A stretch of DNA of 50,229 nucleotides from an uncultured Oscillospiraceae bacterium (GCA_900553255.1 USCI01000006.1:1-50229), one strand, 5' to 3'. Shown: positions 14,601 to 24,040, numbered from the stretch's first letter. Made by a program: numbers and translations. The notes: generated by a model not told the origin, from the letters alone.

Positions 14601-15767
14601 GTGACGGCGTCAGCGGACAGGAAGCGGCTGGTGATTCTCGGTTCGACCGGCTCAATCGGGGTGCAGGCGCTGCAGGTGGCCGAACGGCTGGGCTATACGG
14701 TCACGGCGCTCGCCGCCGGGCATCAGGTGCAGCCGCTGGAAGCGCAGATCCGCCGGTATATGCCGCGTGCTGCGGTGATGTATGACGAAAGCGCCGCCGC
14801 CGACCTGCGGGTGCGGATCGGCGATCTGCCGGTAAAGGTGCTCGCCGGGATGGACGGACTGTGCGAGGCGGCCGCGCTGGAGGACGCCGATATGGTGCTC
14901 AACGCGGTGGTGGGCATGGTCGGTCTGCTGCCGACCCTCGCGGCGATTGAGGCCGGCCGGGATGTGGCGCTCGCCAACAAGGAAACGCTTGTGGCGGGAG
15001 GCGCCGTTGTGATGGAAGCGGCCGCCCGCAAAGAGGTTCGACTGCTGCCGGTGGACAGCGAGCATTCCGCGATTTTCCAGTGCCTGCAGGGTGCACCCCC
15101 GAACCGCGCGGTACGGCGGCTGATCCTGACCGCGTCCGGCGGCCCGTTTTTCGGCTGCACGGCGGAGCAGCTTCGGGAGATCCGTCCCGAGCAGGCGCTG
15201 AAGCATCCGAACTGGAGCATGGGCGCCAAAATCACCATCGATTCCGCCACCATGATGAACAAGGGACTCGAGCTGATCGAGGCGCGCTGGCTGTTCGACA
15301 TGCCGCCTGAGCGGATCGATATCGTGGTGCACCGGGAAAGCATCGTGCATTCGCTGGTGGAGTATGAGGATCATGCGGTGGTGGCGCAGCTCGGGGTACC
15401 GGATATGCGGGTGCCGATTCAGTACGCGCTGACCTGGCCGTCCCGGTGTGTGTCGGATGTGGATGTTCTGGATCTGGCCGCGTGCGGCACGCTTACCTTC
15501 CACCGGCCGGATGACGAAACCTTTCCGGGCATGGGAATCTGCCGCGAGGCGATCACCCGCGGCGGCCTGTATCCGGCGGCGGTCAACGCTGCCAATGAGC
15601 AGGCGGTTGCGCTGTTTCTGGCGGGGAAAATCGGATTCCTGGATATCGCCCGCCTGAGCGGGCGGGCGCTGGAGTGGGATCTGCCGTCCGGCGGCGGTGT
15701 GCAGGAAATCCTCGAGGCCGACCGCGAAAGCCGGCGGCGTACGGCTTCGGCGGCCGGGGCGATTTGA
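14601..15767 (+). CDS. dxr: 1-deoxy-D-xylulose-5-phosphate reductoisomerase
   Basis: A 388-residue NADPH-dependent enzyme of the MEP isoprenoid pathway, converting DXP to 2-C-methyl-D-erythritol 4-phosphate. Seen are the nucleotide-binding VILGSTGSIGVQALQV, ALANKETLVAGG, the metal- and substrate-binding PVDSEHSAIFQCLQG, LTASGGPF, HPNWSMGAKITIDSATMMNKGLE (split here for length) and ETFPGMGICREA. Two in-frame GTG starts exist, at 14592 and 14601. AAAGGA touches the first but is ten nt from the second, so I use 14601. With ispG two genes on, it places two MEP-pathway steps in one operon. Confidence 0.96.
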   Translation: MTASADRKRLVILGSTGSIGVQALQVAERLGYTVTALAAGHQVQPLEAQIRRYMPRAAVMYDESAAADLRVRIGDLPVKVLAGMDGLCEAAALEDADMVLNAVVGMVGLLPTLAAIEAGRDVALANKETLVAGGAVVMEAAARKEVRLLPVDSEHSAIFQCLQGAPPNRAVRRLILTASGGPFFGCTAEQLREIRPEQALKHPNWSMGAKITIDSATMMNKGLELIEARWLFDMPPERIDIVVHRESIVHSLVEYEDHAVVAQLGVPDMRVPIQYALTWPSRCVSDVDVLDLAACGTLTFHRPDDETFPGMGICREAITRGGLYPAAVNAANEQAVALFLAGKIGFLDIARLSGRALEWDLPSGGGVQEILEADRESRRRTASAAGAI

Positions 15768-15868
15768 GCAGGGCTATTTTTCAGGCGGGGCTTTCTCCGG
15801 CGGACGGCGCCGTATGAGTGGCCGCGTGTGCGAAAGGGTGAAGGGTTATCATTAGCGTCGCCATTGTT

Positions 15869-17104
15869 GTGCTGAAAATTCTGATTGCCATTCTGGTGTT
15901 CGGGCTGATCATTTTCGTGCATGAGCTGGGGCATTTCCTGGTAGCCAAGCTCATGGGGGTCAAGGTCAACGAGTTCGCGATGGGTATGGGGCCGAAGCTG
16001 TTTTCCTTCGTCCGCGGGGAGACGACCTATTCATTGCGTTTGCTGCCGATCGGCGGCTTCTGCGCGATGGAGGGCGAGGACGCCGCCGGAGCGGGCGAGG
16101 TCAAGCTCAAAGACGAGGGCGAAGCGGCTGAGGACACCGCGGGGGAAGTCGCTGCGGATACTGGGGAGCCGGCAGAACCGGCTGTTTTGCCGGCCACGCA
16201 GGAGGATGCCCCGTCGCGAGATCCGCGCGCGTTCTGCAATAAAAAGGTGTGGCGCCGGGTGCTGATCGTGATTGCCGGCGCGACGATGAACCTGATCCTG
16301 GGCTTTGTCCTGATGGTGATCTATTACGGCGCGGTGCTGCAGCCGGAAGAGGGACGGGACGAGGTGCTGTTCACCACCACGACCATATCCCAGTTTTACG
16401 AGAACGCGCCGAGCCAGGCGTCCGGCCTGCAGGTGGGGGATACCATCTTAAAAATTAACGGCAAGCTGGTACTGTCCGCGTTCGACCTGAGCTTTTTCCT
16501 GCAAAACGACGAGGACGGCGTGTTTGACATGGTGGTGCGCCGGGAGGTGGACGGCCAGATGCAGAAGGTGCATCTGGAAAACGTCACCTTTGAGATCCGG
16601 AAAAACGAGGAGACCGGCACGCAGCAGCTGATCTACGATTTTTATGTCCTGCCTCAGCCGAAAACCTTTGCCTCGGTAATGGAGCAGGCGGCGCGGATGG
16701 AGGGCTCCATCGGCCTGCTGGTGTGGAACTCGCTGGACGACATAATTACCGGGCGGGTCGGCATCAACCAACTGTCCGGACCGGTCGGGGTAGTGGACGC
16801 GATCGGCGACGCGGCGCTGCCGTCCAACCCGGACGGGCAGGGCGGGGTCTCATTTGCCATCGACTGGGAGATGCTGATTATGATGATGGCGATGATTACG
16901 GTCAACGTCGGCATCTTCAACCTGCTGCCGCTGCCCGCGCTCGACGGCGGTCGGCTGATCTTCCTGATTTTCGAGGGCGTCTTCCGGCGTCCGGTACCGG
17001 CAAAATACGAGGGGATGGTGCATGCCATCGGCATGCTCCTGCTGCTCGGCCTGGTGCTGTTTGTCACCTTCTTTGATATCAAGCGCCTGATATTCGGCGC
17101 ATGA
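15869..17104 (+). CDS. rseP: RIP metalloprotease RseP (site-2 protease)
   Basis: A 411-residue membrane zinc metalloprotease that cuts transmembrane segments, typically of anti-sigma factors or signal peptides. The zinc site HELGH is in the first helix (residues about 18-22). A PDZ domain (about 165-260) has QASGLQVGDTILKINGK, and the third ligand lies in NLLPLPALDGGRL (about 350). Between the first helices is an acidic, Ala/Glu/Pro-rich insertion of about 60 residues (about 68-128). The GTG at 15869 gives a family-like N-terminus but lies 24 nt from the strong ribosome site at 15832-15845. ATT at 15851 or ATC at 15848, in frame and well spaced, could be non-canonical starts. It could act on the PepSY anti-sigma protein in this window; that is speculation. 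Confidence 0.93.
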   Translation: MLKILIAILVFGLIIFVHELGHFLVAKLMGVKVNEFAMGMGPKLFSFVRGETTYSLRLLPIGGFCAMEGEDAAGAGEVKLKDEGEAAEDTAGEVAADTGEPAEPAVLPATQEDAPSRDPRAFCNKKVWRRVLIVIAGATMNLILGFVLMVIYYGAVLQPEEGRDEVLFTTTTISQFYENAPSQASGLQVGDTILKINGKLVLSAFDLSFFLQNDEDGVFDMVVRREVDGQMQKVHLENVTFEIRKNEETGTQQLIYDFYVLPQPKTFASVMEQAARMEGSIGLLVWNSLDDIITGRVGINQLSGPVGVVDAIGDAALPSNPDGQGGVSFAIDWEMLIMMMAMITVNVGIFNLLPLPALDGGRLIFLIFEGVFRRPVPAKYEGMVHAIGMLLLLGLVLFVTFFDIKRLIFGA

Positions 17105-17105
17105 C

Positions 17106-17149
17106 GGCAGAGCGGCCGCCGGTGTGAACAACCGGCGGCTGTCTCTGCC
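17106..17149 (+). other. Hairpin between rseP and ispG
   Basis: Nested stems GGCAGAG/CTCTGCC (17106-17112 with 17143-17149) and GCCGCCGG/CCGGCGGC (17115-17122 with 17132-17139). It lies two nt after the rseP stop and no T tract follows. Likely an mRNA 3'-end or intercistronic structure. Confidence 0.6.
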
Positions 17150-17179
17150 TGAAAATCCGGATTTAAGGGGAAATGACCT

Positions 17180-18226
17180 GTGGGCTCCAACACGAAAACG
17201 GTATATGCCGGCGGCGTCGCGATCGGCGGCGGGGCGCCGGTGACGGTGCAGTCGATGCTCAATGTCCCGGCGGAGGATGTCGCCGGCAATGTGGAGCAGG
17301 CGAAGCGGCTGTGTGCGGCCGGCTGCGATATTCTGCGGGTGGCGGTCCCGGATGCGGGGGCGGTTCGGCTCATCCCGGCGCTCAAGGAAGCGGTTGCCGT
17401 CCCGATTGTGGCGGATATCCATTTTGATTACCGTCTCGCCCTCGAGGCGGCGGCGGCCGGGGTGGACAAGATCCGTATCAACCCGGGCAACATCGGCGCG
17501 CCGGATCGGGTGAAGGCGGTGGCCGATGCCTGCCGGCAGCGGAATATCCCGATTCGCATCGGGGTGAATGCCGGTTCGCTCGAGCCGGATATCCTTGCGA
17601 AATACGGCCACCCGACCGCCGAGGCTATGCGGGACAGTGCGCTGTACCACGCGTCGCTGCTCGAACGGTACGATTTCACCGATATTGTGCTTTCGCTCAA
17701 GTCGTCGGATGTGCCGACCATGGTTCGGGCGTATGAACTGGTGGCCGGGGAGACAAGCTATCCGCTGCATGTCGGCGTGACCGAAGCGGGAACGCTGCGT
17801 ATGGGGCTGCTCAAGTCCGCCGCCGGTATCGGTTCGCTGCTGCTGCGCGGGATCGGGGATACCATCCGGGTATCGCTGACCGCCGACCCGGCCGAGGAGG
17901 TGCGGGCGGGCATCGACCTGCTGCGGGCGCTCGGGCTGCGGAAAAACGAGCCGATGCTGGTTTCCTGCCCGACCTGCGGGCGCACGGGGATCGACCTGAT
18001 CGGCATCGCCGCACAGGTGGAGGAGCGCCTGCGCGAAGTACACAAGCCGATTACCGTCGCGGTGATGGGATGCATCGTCAACGGGCCGGGCGAAGCCAGG
18101 GAGGCCGACATCGGCCTTGCCGGCGGAAAAGGCCGGGCGGTGCTGTTCAAAAAGGGAGAAGTGATCCGCACGGTGGCGGAGGCCGCCGCGGTGGACGAGC
18201 TGATGAAGGAAATCGAATTGCTGTAA
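17180..18226 (+). CDS. ispG: 4-hydroxy-3-methylbut-2-en-1-yl diphosphate synthase
   Basis: A 348-residue [4Fe-4S] enzyme of the MEP pathway, turning MEcPP into HMBPP. The N-terminal TIM-barrel has PVTVQSMLNVPAEDV, VADIHFDYRLAL and KIRINPGNIG. The C-terminal iron-sulfur part has SCPTCGRTGID (Cys about 263 and 266) and MGCIVNGPGEA (Cys about 298 and the catalytic Glu). All three cluster cysteines are present. The start is GTG at 17180 with AAGGGG nine nt upstream; an overlapping ATG at 17173 is out of frame. The protein is the short bacterial form without the extra plant-type domain. Confidence 0.97.
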   Translation: MGSNTKTVYAGGVAIGGGAPVTVQSMLNVPAEDVAGNVEQAKRLCAAGCDILRVAVPDAGAVRLIPALKEAVAVPIVADIHFDYRLALEAAAAGVDKIRINPGNIGAPDRVKAVADACRQRNIPIRIGVNAGSLEPDILAKYGHPTAEAMRDSALYHASLLERYDFTDIVLSLKSSDVPTMVRAYELVAGETSYPLHVGVTEAGTLRMGLLKSAAGIGSLLLRGIGDTIRVSLTADPAEEVRAGIDLLRALGLRKNEPMLVSCPTCGRTGIDLIGIAAQVEERLREVHKPITVAVMGCIVNGPGEAREADIGLAGGKGRAVLFKKGEVIRTVAEAAAVDELMKEIELL

Positions 18227-18266
18227 TACGGGATCCCGGATAAAAAGGGATTCGTATGGCGGGGCA

Positions 18267-18290
18267 GACCCCGGACGGAAACCCGGGGTC
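18267..18290 (+). other. Hairpin between ispG and polC
   Basis: GACCCCGG/CCGGGGTC arms (18267-18274 with 18283-18290) around an 8-nt loop, in the 85-bp ispG-polC gap. No T tract, so probably not an efficient terminator; polC is likely co-transcribed. Confidence 0.5.
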
Positions 18291-18311
18291 CGCCTTGACG
18301 GAGGGAACAGG

Positions 18312-21300
18312 ATGCCACAGGGCGCAACATTTGAGAATATATTCGGTCCCTATCTGGCCGACGAGGCGCTGCGCGCGCAGTTTCAGGGCGCGGCGGTGGA
18401 GCATATGGAGGTACATACGCGGGCGGGAACCATGACGGTGACCATCCGCCTGCCGCAGTTTGTGGATATCACCGCCCTGTGCGCCGCCGAAGAGGCGCTG
18501 TCCGGCGCGCTGCCGCTCTCGCATGTCCAGCTGCAGCCGCGCTTCGCGTCGGAAATCCTGACGGCGGAGTGCCTGCCGACCGTCATTGAGCTGCTGCGCC
18601 GCCGCAATACGGCGGTCAACGGCACCTTTGGCGGTGCGGGCTACCGGCTGGAGGACGGCACGCTTACCGTCACGCTGCGCAGCGGCGGGCGGAATATCCT
18701 GCTGGCGACCAAGGCGGATAAAATGCTTTCTGAGCTGCTGCTGGAAATGTTTGACCGCCATGTCACGGTTGCCTTTGACGGGGTGACCGAGGTGGATACC
18801 GAGGGCGAGGCCTACCAGAAGATGATGGAGGAGGCGCAGCGCGAGGCTGAGGAAGCCCGCCGCAGGGCGCAGGAGGAAGCGGCCAGACGGGCGGCGGCCA
18901 ACCCTGCGGCGGCCAAGCCGGCTTCGGGCGGTGGAGCCGTCAAGCCGCGTAAACCGGCGGACGCCTCGCAGGCGCCGGCGGACGGCCTGCCGGTGTATCT
19001 CGATTCCGCGCAGCCGATGTTCGGCGGCCCGATCCGGGAAAAGCCGACGGCGCTCAGCTCCCTCGAGGCGGACGGCAGCATCGTGACCGTATGGGGCGAG
19101 GTCTTTGGCTACGAGGTAAAGGATTTCCGTGAGGGCACCCGCTTCCGCCACACCTTCAATATTACCGACAGCACCAATTCGATTACGGTCATTCTGTGGA
19201 CCGACAAAACCCGTGCGCGCGATAAGGACAAGCATGCGGCGATGGAGGAATTCCGGGACGGCACCTGTGTGCTGATTACCGGTACATACGAATACGACGA
19301 ATACGCCAAAACCAATATCCTGACCCCGAAAGCGATGTCGGTGGTGGCGAAATACATCAAGCAGGATACCGCGCCCGAGAAGCGGGTGGAGCTGCATCTG
19401 CATACCAAGATGTCCTCGATGGATGCGGTCTCCTCGGCGGAGGATCTGGTCATGCGGGCGGCCTCGTGGGGGCATAAGGCGATTGCCATCACCGACCACG
19501 GCGTGGCACAGGCGTTCCCGGAGGCAATGAACGCGGCGGCAGCGGCGGCTAAGAAGGGCATGGATATCAAGGTCATCTATGGGGTGGAGGCGTATTATAT
19601 CAACGACAGCGTAGGCGCGGTCAAAGGGGATGCCTCCGCTTCCTTCGATGACGATGAATTTATCGTGTTCGACCTGGAGACCACCGGGCTCAACGCGCAG
19701 AACGACCGCATCACCGAAATCGGCGCGGTACGGCTGAAAAACGGTGAGATCGGGGAGAGCTTCGATACCTTTGTCAACCCCGGCATGCCGATCCCGCCGA
19801 AAATCACCGAGCTGACCAGCATCACGGACGACATGGTGAAGGACGCCCCCGGTGAAAAGGAGGCGCTTGAGGCGTTTTACGCCTTCTGCGGGGACGCGAA
19901 GGTGCTGGTTGCGCACAATGCCGGCTTCGATACGTCGTTTGTCAAAGCGGCGGCGGCGCGCTGCGGTATGCCTTACCCCTTCAGCTCGGTCGATACGGTG
20001 CCGGTCTGCCGCGCGCTGTACCCGAACCTGAAAAACCATAAGCTGGATACGGTGGCCAACCATCTGGAGCTCGGCGAATTCCATCATCACCGCGCCTGCG
20101 ACGATGCCGCGATGCTCGCTGCCATCTTCCGCCGCAACATCGCCGACATGAAGGAGATGCACGGCATCACCGCGGTGGACGGCATCAATTCGCTGCTCGC
20201 GGGCAGCGACACCAAGAAAATGCGTCCGTATCACCTGATCCTGCTCGCCAAGAACCATACCGGGCTGAAAAACCTGTATAAGCTGATTTCCTGGTCGCAT
20301 CTGCACAACTATTACCGCAAGCCCCGCATCACCAAGACCAAGCTGCTCGAGTGCCGCGAGGGGCTGATCGTGGGCAGTGCGTGCGAGCAGGGCGAGCTGT
20401 TCAGCGCCATTGTCGGCGGCCGCCCGTGGGGCGAGCTGTGTGATCTGGCGCGGCAGTATGATTTTCTGGAAATCCAGCCGCTGGGCAATAACCGGTTTAT
20501 GCTGCGCAGCGGCGTGGCCAAGGACGAAGAGCAGCTGCGGGAGTTCAACCGCACGGTGATACGCCTGGGCGAAAAGCTCGGCATTCCGGTGTGCGCCACC
20601 TGTGACGTGCACTTCATGGATCCGCAGGACGAGGTGTACCGCCGCATTCTGCAGGCGGGACAGGGCTTTGAGGACGCAGACCGGCAGCCGCCGCTGTTTT
20701 TCCGCAACACCGAGGAGATGCTCGCGGAATTCGCCTATCTCGGGGAAGAGAAGGCGCGCGAGGTGGTCATTGAAAACCCGAACCGGATCGCCGACCGGGT
20801 GGAAAAGCTGACCCCGATCCCGAAGGGTTCCTTCCCGCCGCATATGGACGGCGCGGATGAACAGCTCATCGAGATCACCTGGGGACGCACCAAGGCGATT
20901 TACGGCGACCCGGTGCCGGAAATCGTGGCCAAGCGGCTCGACCGGGAGCTGACCTCGATTACCAAGCACGGCTTTGCGGTGCTGTACATGATCGCCCAGA
21001 AGCTGGTGCAGAACTCGGTCGAGCACGGTTATCTGGTTGGCTCGCGAGGTTCGGTCGGCTCCTCCTTTGTCGCCAACATGGCCGGCATCTCGGAGGTCAA
21101 CCCGCTGGTGCCGCATTATATCTGCAAAAAGTGCAAGTATTCCGAGTTTTTTACCGACGGCTCGGTGGGGTCCGGTTTCGACCTGCCGGATAAGGTCTGC
21201 CCGGTGTGCGGGGAGCCGCTCGGCCGGGACGGCCACGAGATCCCGTTTGAGACCTTCCTGGGCTTCGACGGCGATAAGCAGCCGGATATCGACCTGAACT

Positions 21301-22712
21301 TCGCGAGCGAATACCAGACGCGCGCGCATAAATACACCGAATCGCTGTTCGGCAGCGACCACGTGTTCAAGGCCGGCACCATCGCCACCGTGGCGGAAAA
21401 GACCGCGTTCGGCTATGTCAGCCGGTATGTGGAGGAGCGGGGACTGAATTACAGCAAGGCGGAGATCGACCGCCTCGCGCGCGGCTGCACCGGCATCAAG
21501 CGCACCACCGGCCAGCACCCCGGCGGCATGGTGGTCGTGCCCAACGATTATGTGCTCGAGGATTTTTGTCCCGCGCAGCATCCGGCGGACGACCCGAATT
21601 CCGACATCATCACCACCCACTTCGATTTCCATTCCATCCACGACACCATCTTAAAGCTCGATAACCTCGGGCATGTCATTCCGACCATCTATAAATATCT
21701 CGAGGAATACACCGGCATCAGCGTGATGGACGTCAACATGTCCGATCCGGAGGTGTACAAGCTGTTCACCTCGCCGGAACCGCTCGGCGTCACCAAGGAG
21801 GAAATCGAGTGCGAAACCGGCACCCTGTCGATTCCGGAGATGGGCACGCCGTTCGTGCGGCAGATGCTGCTCGACTGTAAGCCGAAAACCTTTGCCGACC
21901 TGCTGCAGATCTCCGGCCTGTCCCACGGCACCGACGTGTGGCTGGGCAACGCGCAGGAGCTCATCAAAAACGGCACCTGCACCATTTCCAATGTCATCGG
22001 TACACGCGACAGCATCATGACCTACCTGATGCACAAGGGGCTCGAGCCCAAAATGGCGTTCAAGATCATGGAAATCGTGCGTAAGGGCAAAGCCACCAAG
22101 CTGCTCACCGAGGAGCACCTGCAGGCGATGCGGGATCACGATGTGCCGCAGTGGTACATCGATTCCTGCATGAAGATCAAGTACATGTTCCCCAAAGCGC
22201 ACGCCGCCGCGTATATCGTTGCGGCGCTGCGGGTGGCGTGGTATAAGGTGCACCGCCCTGCGGAGTACTATGCGGCCTTTTTCACCGGCCGCGGCGAGGA
22301 TTTTGACGCCGAACCGGTGCAGCAGGGCAAGCAGGCGGTCAAAAACATGCTCGATGATATCCGCCGGCGCGGCAAGGACGCCTCCGCCAAGGAGCAGGCG
22401 CTCGCCGAAGCGCTGCACGTCGTCTACGAGGCGATGGCCCGCGGGGTGGAGTTCCTGCCGGTGGACCTGTATAAGTCCCATTCCTACAAATTCATCATGG
22501 AGGACGGCAAAATCCGCCTGCCGTTCAGCGCGGTCAAGGGTTTGGGCACCGCGGCGGCGGAAGGGCTGATGGCGGCGCGCGAGGGCGGCGAATACATCTC
22601 CTGCGACGACCTGCAGCAGCGCAGCGGCATCACCAAAGCGGTGGTGGAATCGCTGCGTCAGCTCGGTGCGCTCGGCGACCTGCCGGATACCAGCCAGATG
22701 TCCTTCTTCTGA
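18312..22712 (+). CDS. polC: DNA polymerase III alpha subunit, PolC type
   Basis: A 1466-residue replicative polymerase of low-GC Gram-positive type. Order of parts: N-terminal domain (1-160), a charged Ala/Glu coiled linker (about 170-235), OB fold (about 250-350), PHP domain beginning VELHLHTKMS (about 358), an inserted DEDDh 3'-5' exonuclease starting FIVFDLETTGLN (about 450-620), then the polymerase core. The core includes a four-cysteine zinc site (CKKCKY and CPVCGEP, about 936-965) and the catalytic PDIDLNFASEY (about 991). The helix-hairpin-helix tail and QMSFF C-terminus, a likely sliding-clamp-binding motif, are intact. The ATG at 18312 has GGAGGG upstream. It ends the pyrH-polC block; a new promoter follows. 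Confidence 0.98.
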   Translation: MPQGATFENIFGPYLADEALRAQFQGAAVEHMEVHTRAGTMTVTIRLPQFVDITALCAAEEALSGALPLSHVQLQPRFASEILTAECLPTVIELLRRRNTAVNGTFGGAGYRLEDGTLTVTLRSGGRNILLATKADKMLSELLLEMFDRHVTVAFDGVTEVDTEGEAYQKMMEEAQREAEEARRRAQEEAARRAAANPAAAKPASGGGAVKPRKPADASQAPADGLPVYLDSAQPMFGGPIREKPTALSSLEADGSIVTVWGEVFGYEVKDFREGTRFRHTFNITDSTNSITVILWTDKTRARDKDKHAAMEEFRDGTCVLITGTYEYDEYAKTNILTPKAMSVVAKYIKQDTAPEKRVELHLHTKMSSMDAVSSAEDLVMRAASWGHKAIAITDHGVAQAFPEAMNAAAAAAKKGMDIKVIYGVEAYYINDSVGAVKGDASASFDDDEFIVFDLETTGLNAQNDRITEIGAVRLKNGEIGESFDTFVNPGMPIPPKITELTSITDDMVKDAPGEKEALEAFYAFCGDAKVLVAHNAGFDTSFVKAAAARCGMPYPFSSVDTVPVCRALYPNLKNHKLDTVANHLELGEFHHHRACDDAAMLAAIFRRNIADMKEMHGITAVDGINSLLAGSDTKKMRPYHLILLAKNHTGLKNLYKLISWSHLHNYYRKPRITKTKLLECREGLIVGSACEQGELFSAIVGGRPWGELCDLARQYDFLEIQPLGNNRFMLRSGVAKDEEQLREFNRTVIRLGEKLGIPVCATCDVHFMDPQDEVYRRILQAGQGFEDADRQPPLFFRNTEEMLAEFAYLGEEKAREVVIENPNRIADRVEKLTPIPKGSFPPHMDGADEQLIEITWGRTKAIYGDPVPEIVAKRLDRELTSITKHGFAVLYMIAQKLVQNSVEHGYLVGSRGSVGSSFVANMAGISEVNPLVPHYICKKCKYSEFFTDGSVGSGFDLPDKVCPVCGEPLGRDGHEIPFETFLGFDGDKQPDIDLNFASEYQTRAHKYTESLFGSDHVFKAGTIATVAEKTAFGYVSRYVEERGLNYSKAEIDRLARGCTGIKRTTGQHPGGMVVVPNDYVLEDFCPAQHPADDPNSDIITTHFDFHSIHDTILKLDNLGHVIPTIYKYLEEYTGISVMDVNMSDPEVYKLFTSPEPLGVTKEEIECETGTLSIPEMGTPFVRQMLLDCKPKTFADLLQISGLSHGTDVWLGNAQELIKNGTCTISNVIGTRDSIMTYLMHKGLEPKMAFKIMEIVRKGKATKLLTEEHLQAMRDHDVPQWYIDSCMKIKYMFPKAHAAAYIVAALRVAWYKVHRPAEYYAAFFTGRGEDFDAEPVQQGKQAVKNMLDDIRRRGKDASAKEQALAEALHVVYEAMARGVEFLPVDLYKSHSYKFIMEDGKIRLPFSAVKGLGTAAAEGLMAAREGGEYISCDDLQQRSGITKAVVESLRQLGALGDLPDTSQMSFF

Positions 22713-22770
22713 CCGGCCGGTGTCCGGCACCGGAAGTACCGGGCGTAAAGGGCTTCTTTCCGAAACCCTC

Positions 22771-22799
22771 TTGACAGGATTGTTGTAATATGATAGCAT
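22771..22799 (+). promoter_or_regulatory. Promoter of the histidine operon
   Basis: Consensus TTGACA (22771-22776), 17-nt spacer, TGA-TAGCAT (hexamer 22794-22799, four of six, extended -10). The leader to hisZ is only about 38 nt, too short for a T-box or a leader-peptide attenuator. Confidence 0.75.
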
Positions 22800-22821
22800 A
22801 GTAGCACATTAGCGAACTAAA
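22794..22821 (+). promoter_or_regulatory. 8-bp-periodic TAGC repeats and half-palindrome at the his promoter
   Basis: TAGC occurs at 22794, 22802 and 22810 (exact 8-bp period), with the related TAAAGC at 22818. The last unit forms TTAG-CGAA-CTAA (22809-22820). The 9-mer CGAACTAAA here also occurs in the hisD-hisC gap at 26025-26033. A candidate operator for a histidine repressor; the protein is not in the window. Confidence 0.4.
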
Positions 22822-22843
22822 GCGACGGAGAGATGGTGACAGT

Positions 22844-24040
22844 ATGCGCAGAAACCGGCGTGTAACCCCCGAGGGGACGCGGGATTTGTTGTTTGAGGAA
22901 TGCCTGGCGCGCCGGGAGGCGGAGGGACGGCTGACCGACCTGTTTGTCCGCAGGGGTTTTTCCGAGGTGATGACCCCCGGCATTGAATTTTACGACGTGT
23001 TTCACGCGGACAGCATGGCGATACCGGCCGAGAGCATGTATAAGCTCAGCGACGATAAGGGACGGCTGCTGGTAATGCGGCCGGATTCCACCATGCCGAT
23101 CGCACGGCTGGCGGGGGCGCGGCTGCAGCAGGCGCCGCTGCCGCTCCGGCTGTATTACGCGCAGGACGTGTTCCATCTCAATCACGGGATGACCGGGCAT
23201 AACGATCAGGAATTTCAGGCGGGCATCGAACTGATCGGGGCCGGCGGACAGCGTGCGGATCTTGAGGTGCTCGCTCTGGCGGCGGACGCGCTGGCCGAAA
23301 GCGGATGCGGCGATTTCCGGCTGGAAATCGGGCACGTCGGCTTTTTCCACGCGCTGGTGAAGGAGCTCGGTGTCGGCGAAGAGGAGCAGGACGAGATCCG
23401 GTCGCTGGTGGAAAGCAAGAATTACGCCGCGCTCGGCGATGCGCTGGATGCGCTGCCCGAAAGCGATGCGGTCGTGGCGCTGCGCCGGCTGCCGCGGCTG
23501 TTCGGCGGGGAGGAAGTGCTGGAGGCGGCGCAGCCGCTGTGCATGACCCCGCAGATGAAGGATGCGCTGCGGTATCTGGTCGAATTGTACGAGGGGCTTT
23601 GTGCGCTGGGGCTGTCGGATCAGGTGATGATCGACCTCGGCCTGGTGCACCGCAACGAATATTACACCGGTGTGATTTTCCGTGGGTATATCGAGGGCAG
23701 CGGCGAGACGGTGGTTTCGGGCGGCCGGTATGATACCCTGCTGGAGAAATTCGGGCGCCCGCTGCCGGCGACCGGCTTCGGGGTCAATGTGGATGCGCTG
23801 ACCAAGGTAATGCTCGACAGCGGTCTGGTGGATCCCCCGATGCCGCCGGAGGTGCTGGTGTATGCCGCGCCGGGGTTTGAAATCGCCGGGCTCAAAAAGG
23901 TGAGCGAGCTGACCGGCGAGGGACTGATCTGTGAATACGGAGTGTTCGACCGGCTGGAGCCGACCTTGCGGTATGCCGAGGAAAAACAGATTTCCAAGGT
24001 GATCGCGGTCGGCGAAACCATTGAGGTTTACGAGCTCTGA
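22844..24040 (+). CDS. hisZ: ATP phosphoribosyltransferase regulatory subunit
   Basis: A 398-residue paralogue of class II histidyl-tRNA synthetase that lacks tRNA charging and instead activates and controls short-form HisG. It begins TPEGTRDLLFEECLARRE, shows the class II motif 2-like RLYYAQDVFHLN, and HNDQEFQAGIELIG, then the motif 3-like VSGGRYDTLLEKFG and ATGFGVNVDAL. A degenerate anticodon-binding-like tail (about 325-398) remains. The ATG at 22844 has GGAGAGATGGTGA upstream; the overlapping ATG at 22832 is out of frame. It is first in the his operon, 29 bp before hisG, as expected for the HisZ/HisG hetero-octamer. Confidence 0.95.
   Translation: MRRNRRVTPEGTRDLLFEECLARREAEGRLTDLFVRRGFSEVMTPGIEFYDVFHADSMAIPAESMYKLSDDKGRLLVMRPDSTMPIARLAGARLQQAPLPLRLYYAQDVFHLNHGMTGHNDQEFQAGIELIGAGGQRADLEVLALAADALAESGCGDFRLEIGHVGFFHALVKELGVGEEEQDEIRSLVESKNYAALGDALDALPESDAVVALRRLPRLFGGEEVLEAAQPLCMTPQMKDALRYLVELYEGLCALGLSDQVMIDLGLVHRNEYYTGVIFRGYIEGSGETVVSGGRYDTLLEKFGRPLPATGFGVNVDALTKVMLDSGLVDPPMPPEVLVYAAPGFEIAGLKKVSELTGEGLICEYGVFDRLEPTLRYAEEKQISKVIAVGETIEVYEL

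Noticed and set aside
18147..21641. A 1164-codon open frame on the minus strand opposite polC
   Set aside because: It mirrors the codon structure of polC in G+C-rich DNA, has Arg/His/Gly-rich nonsense composition and no ribosome site; polC is certain on the other strand. The same applies to long frames opposite atpA/atpE (39665-41800) and atpI (43217-45163).
22800..22843. T-box or leader-peptide attenuator for histidine
   Set aside because: The leader is only about 38 nt from promoter to ATG, with no His-codon run and no terminator.
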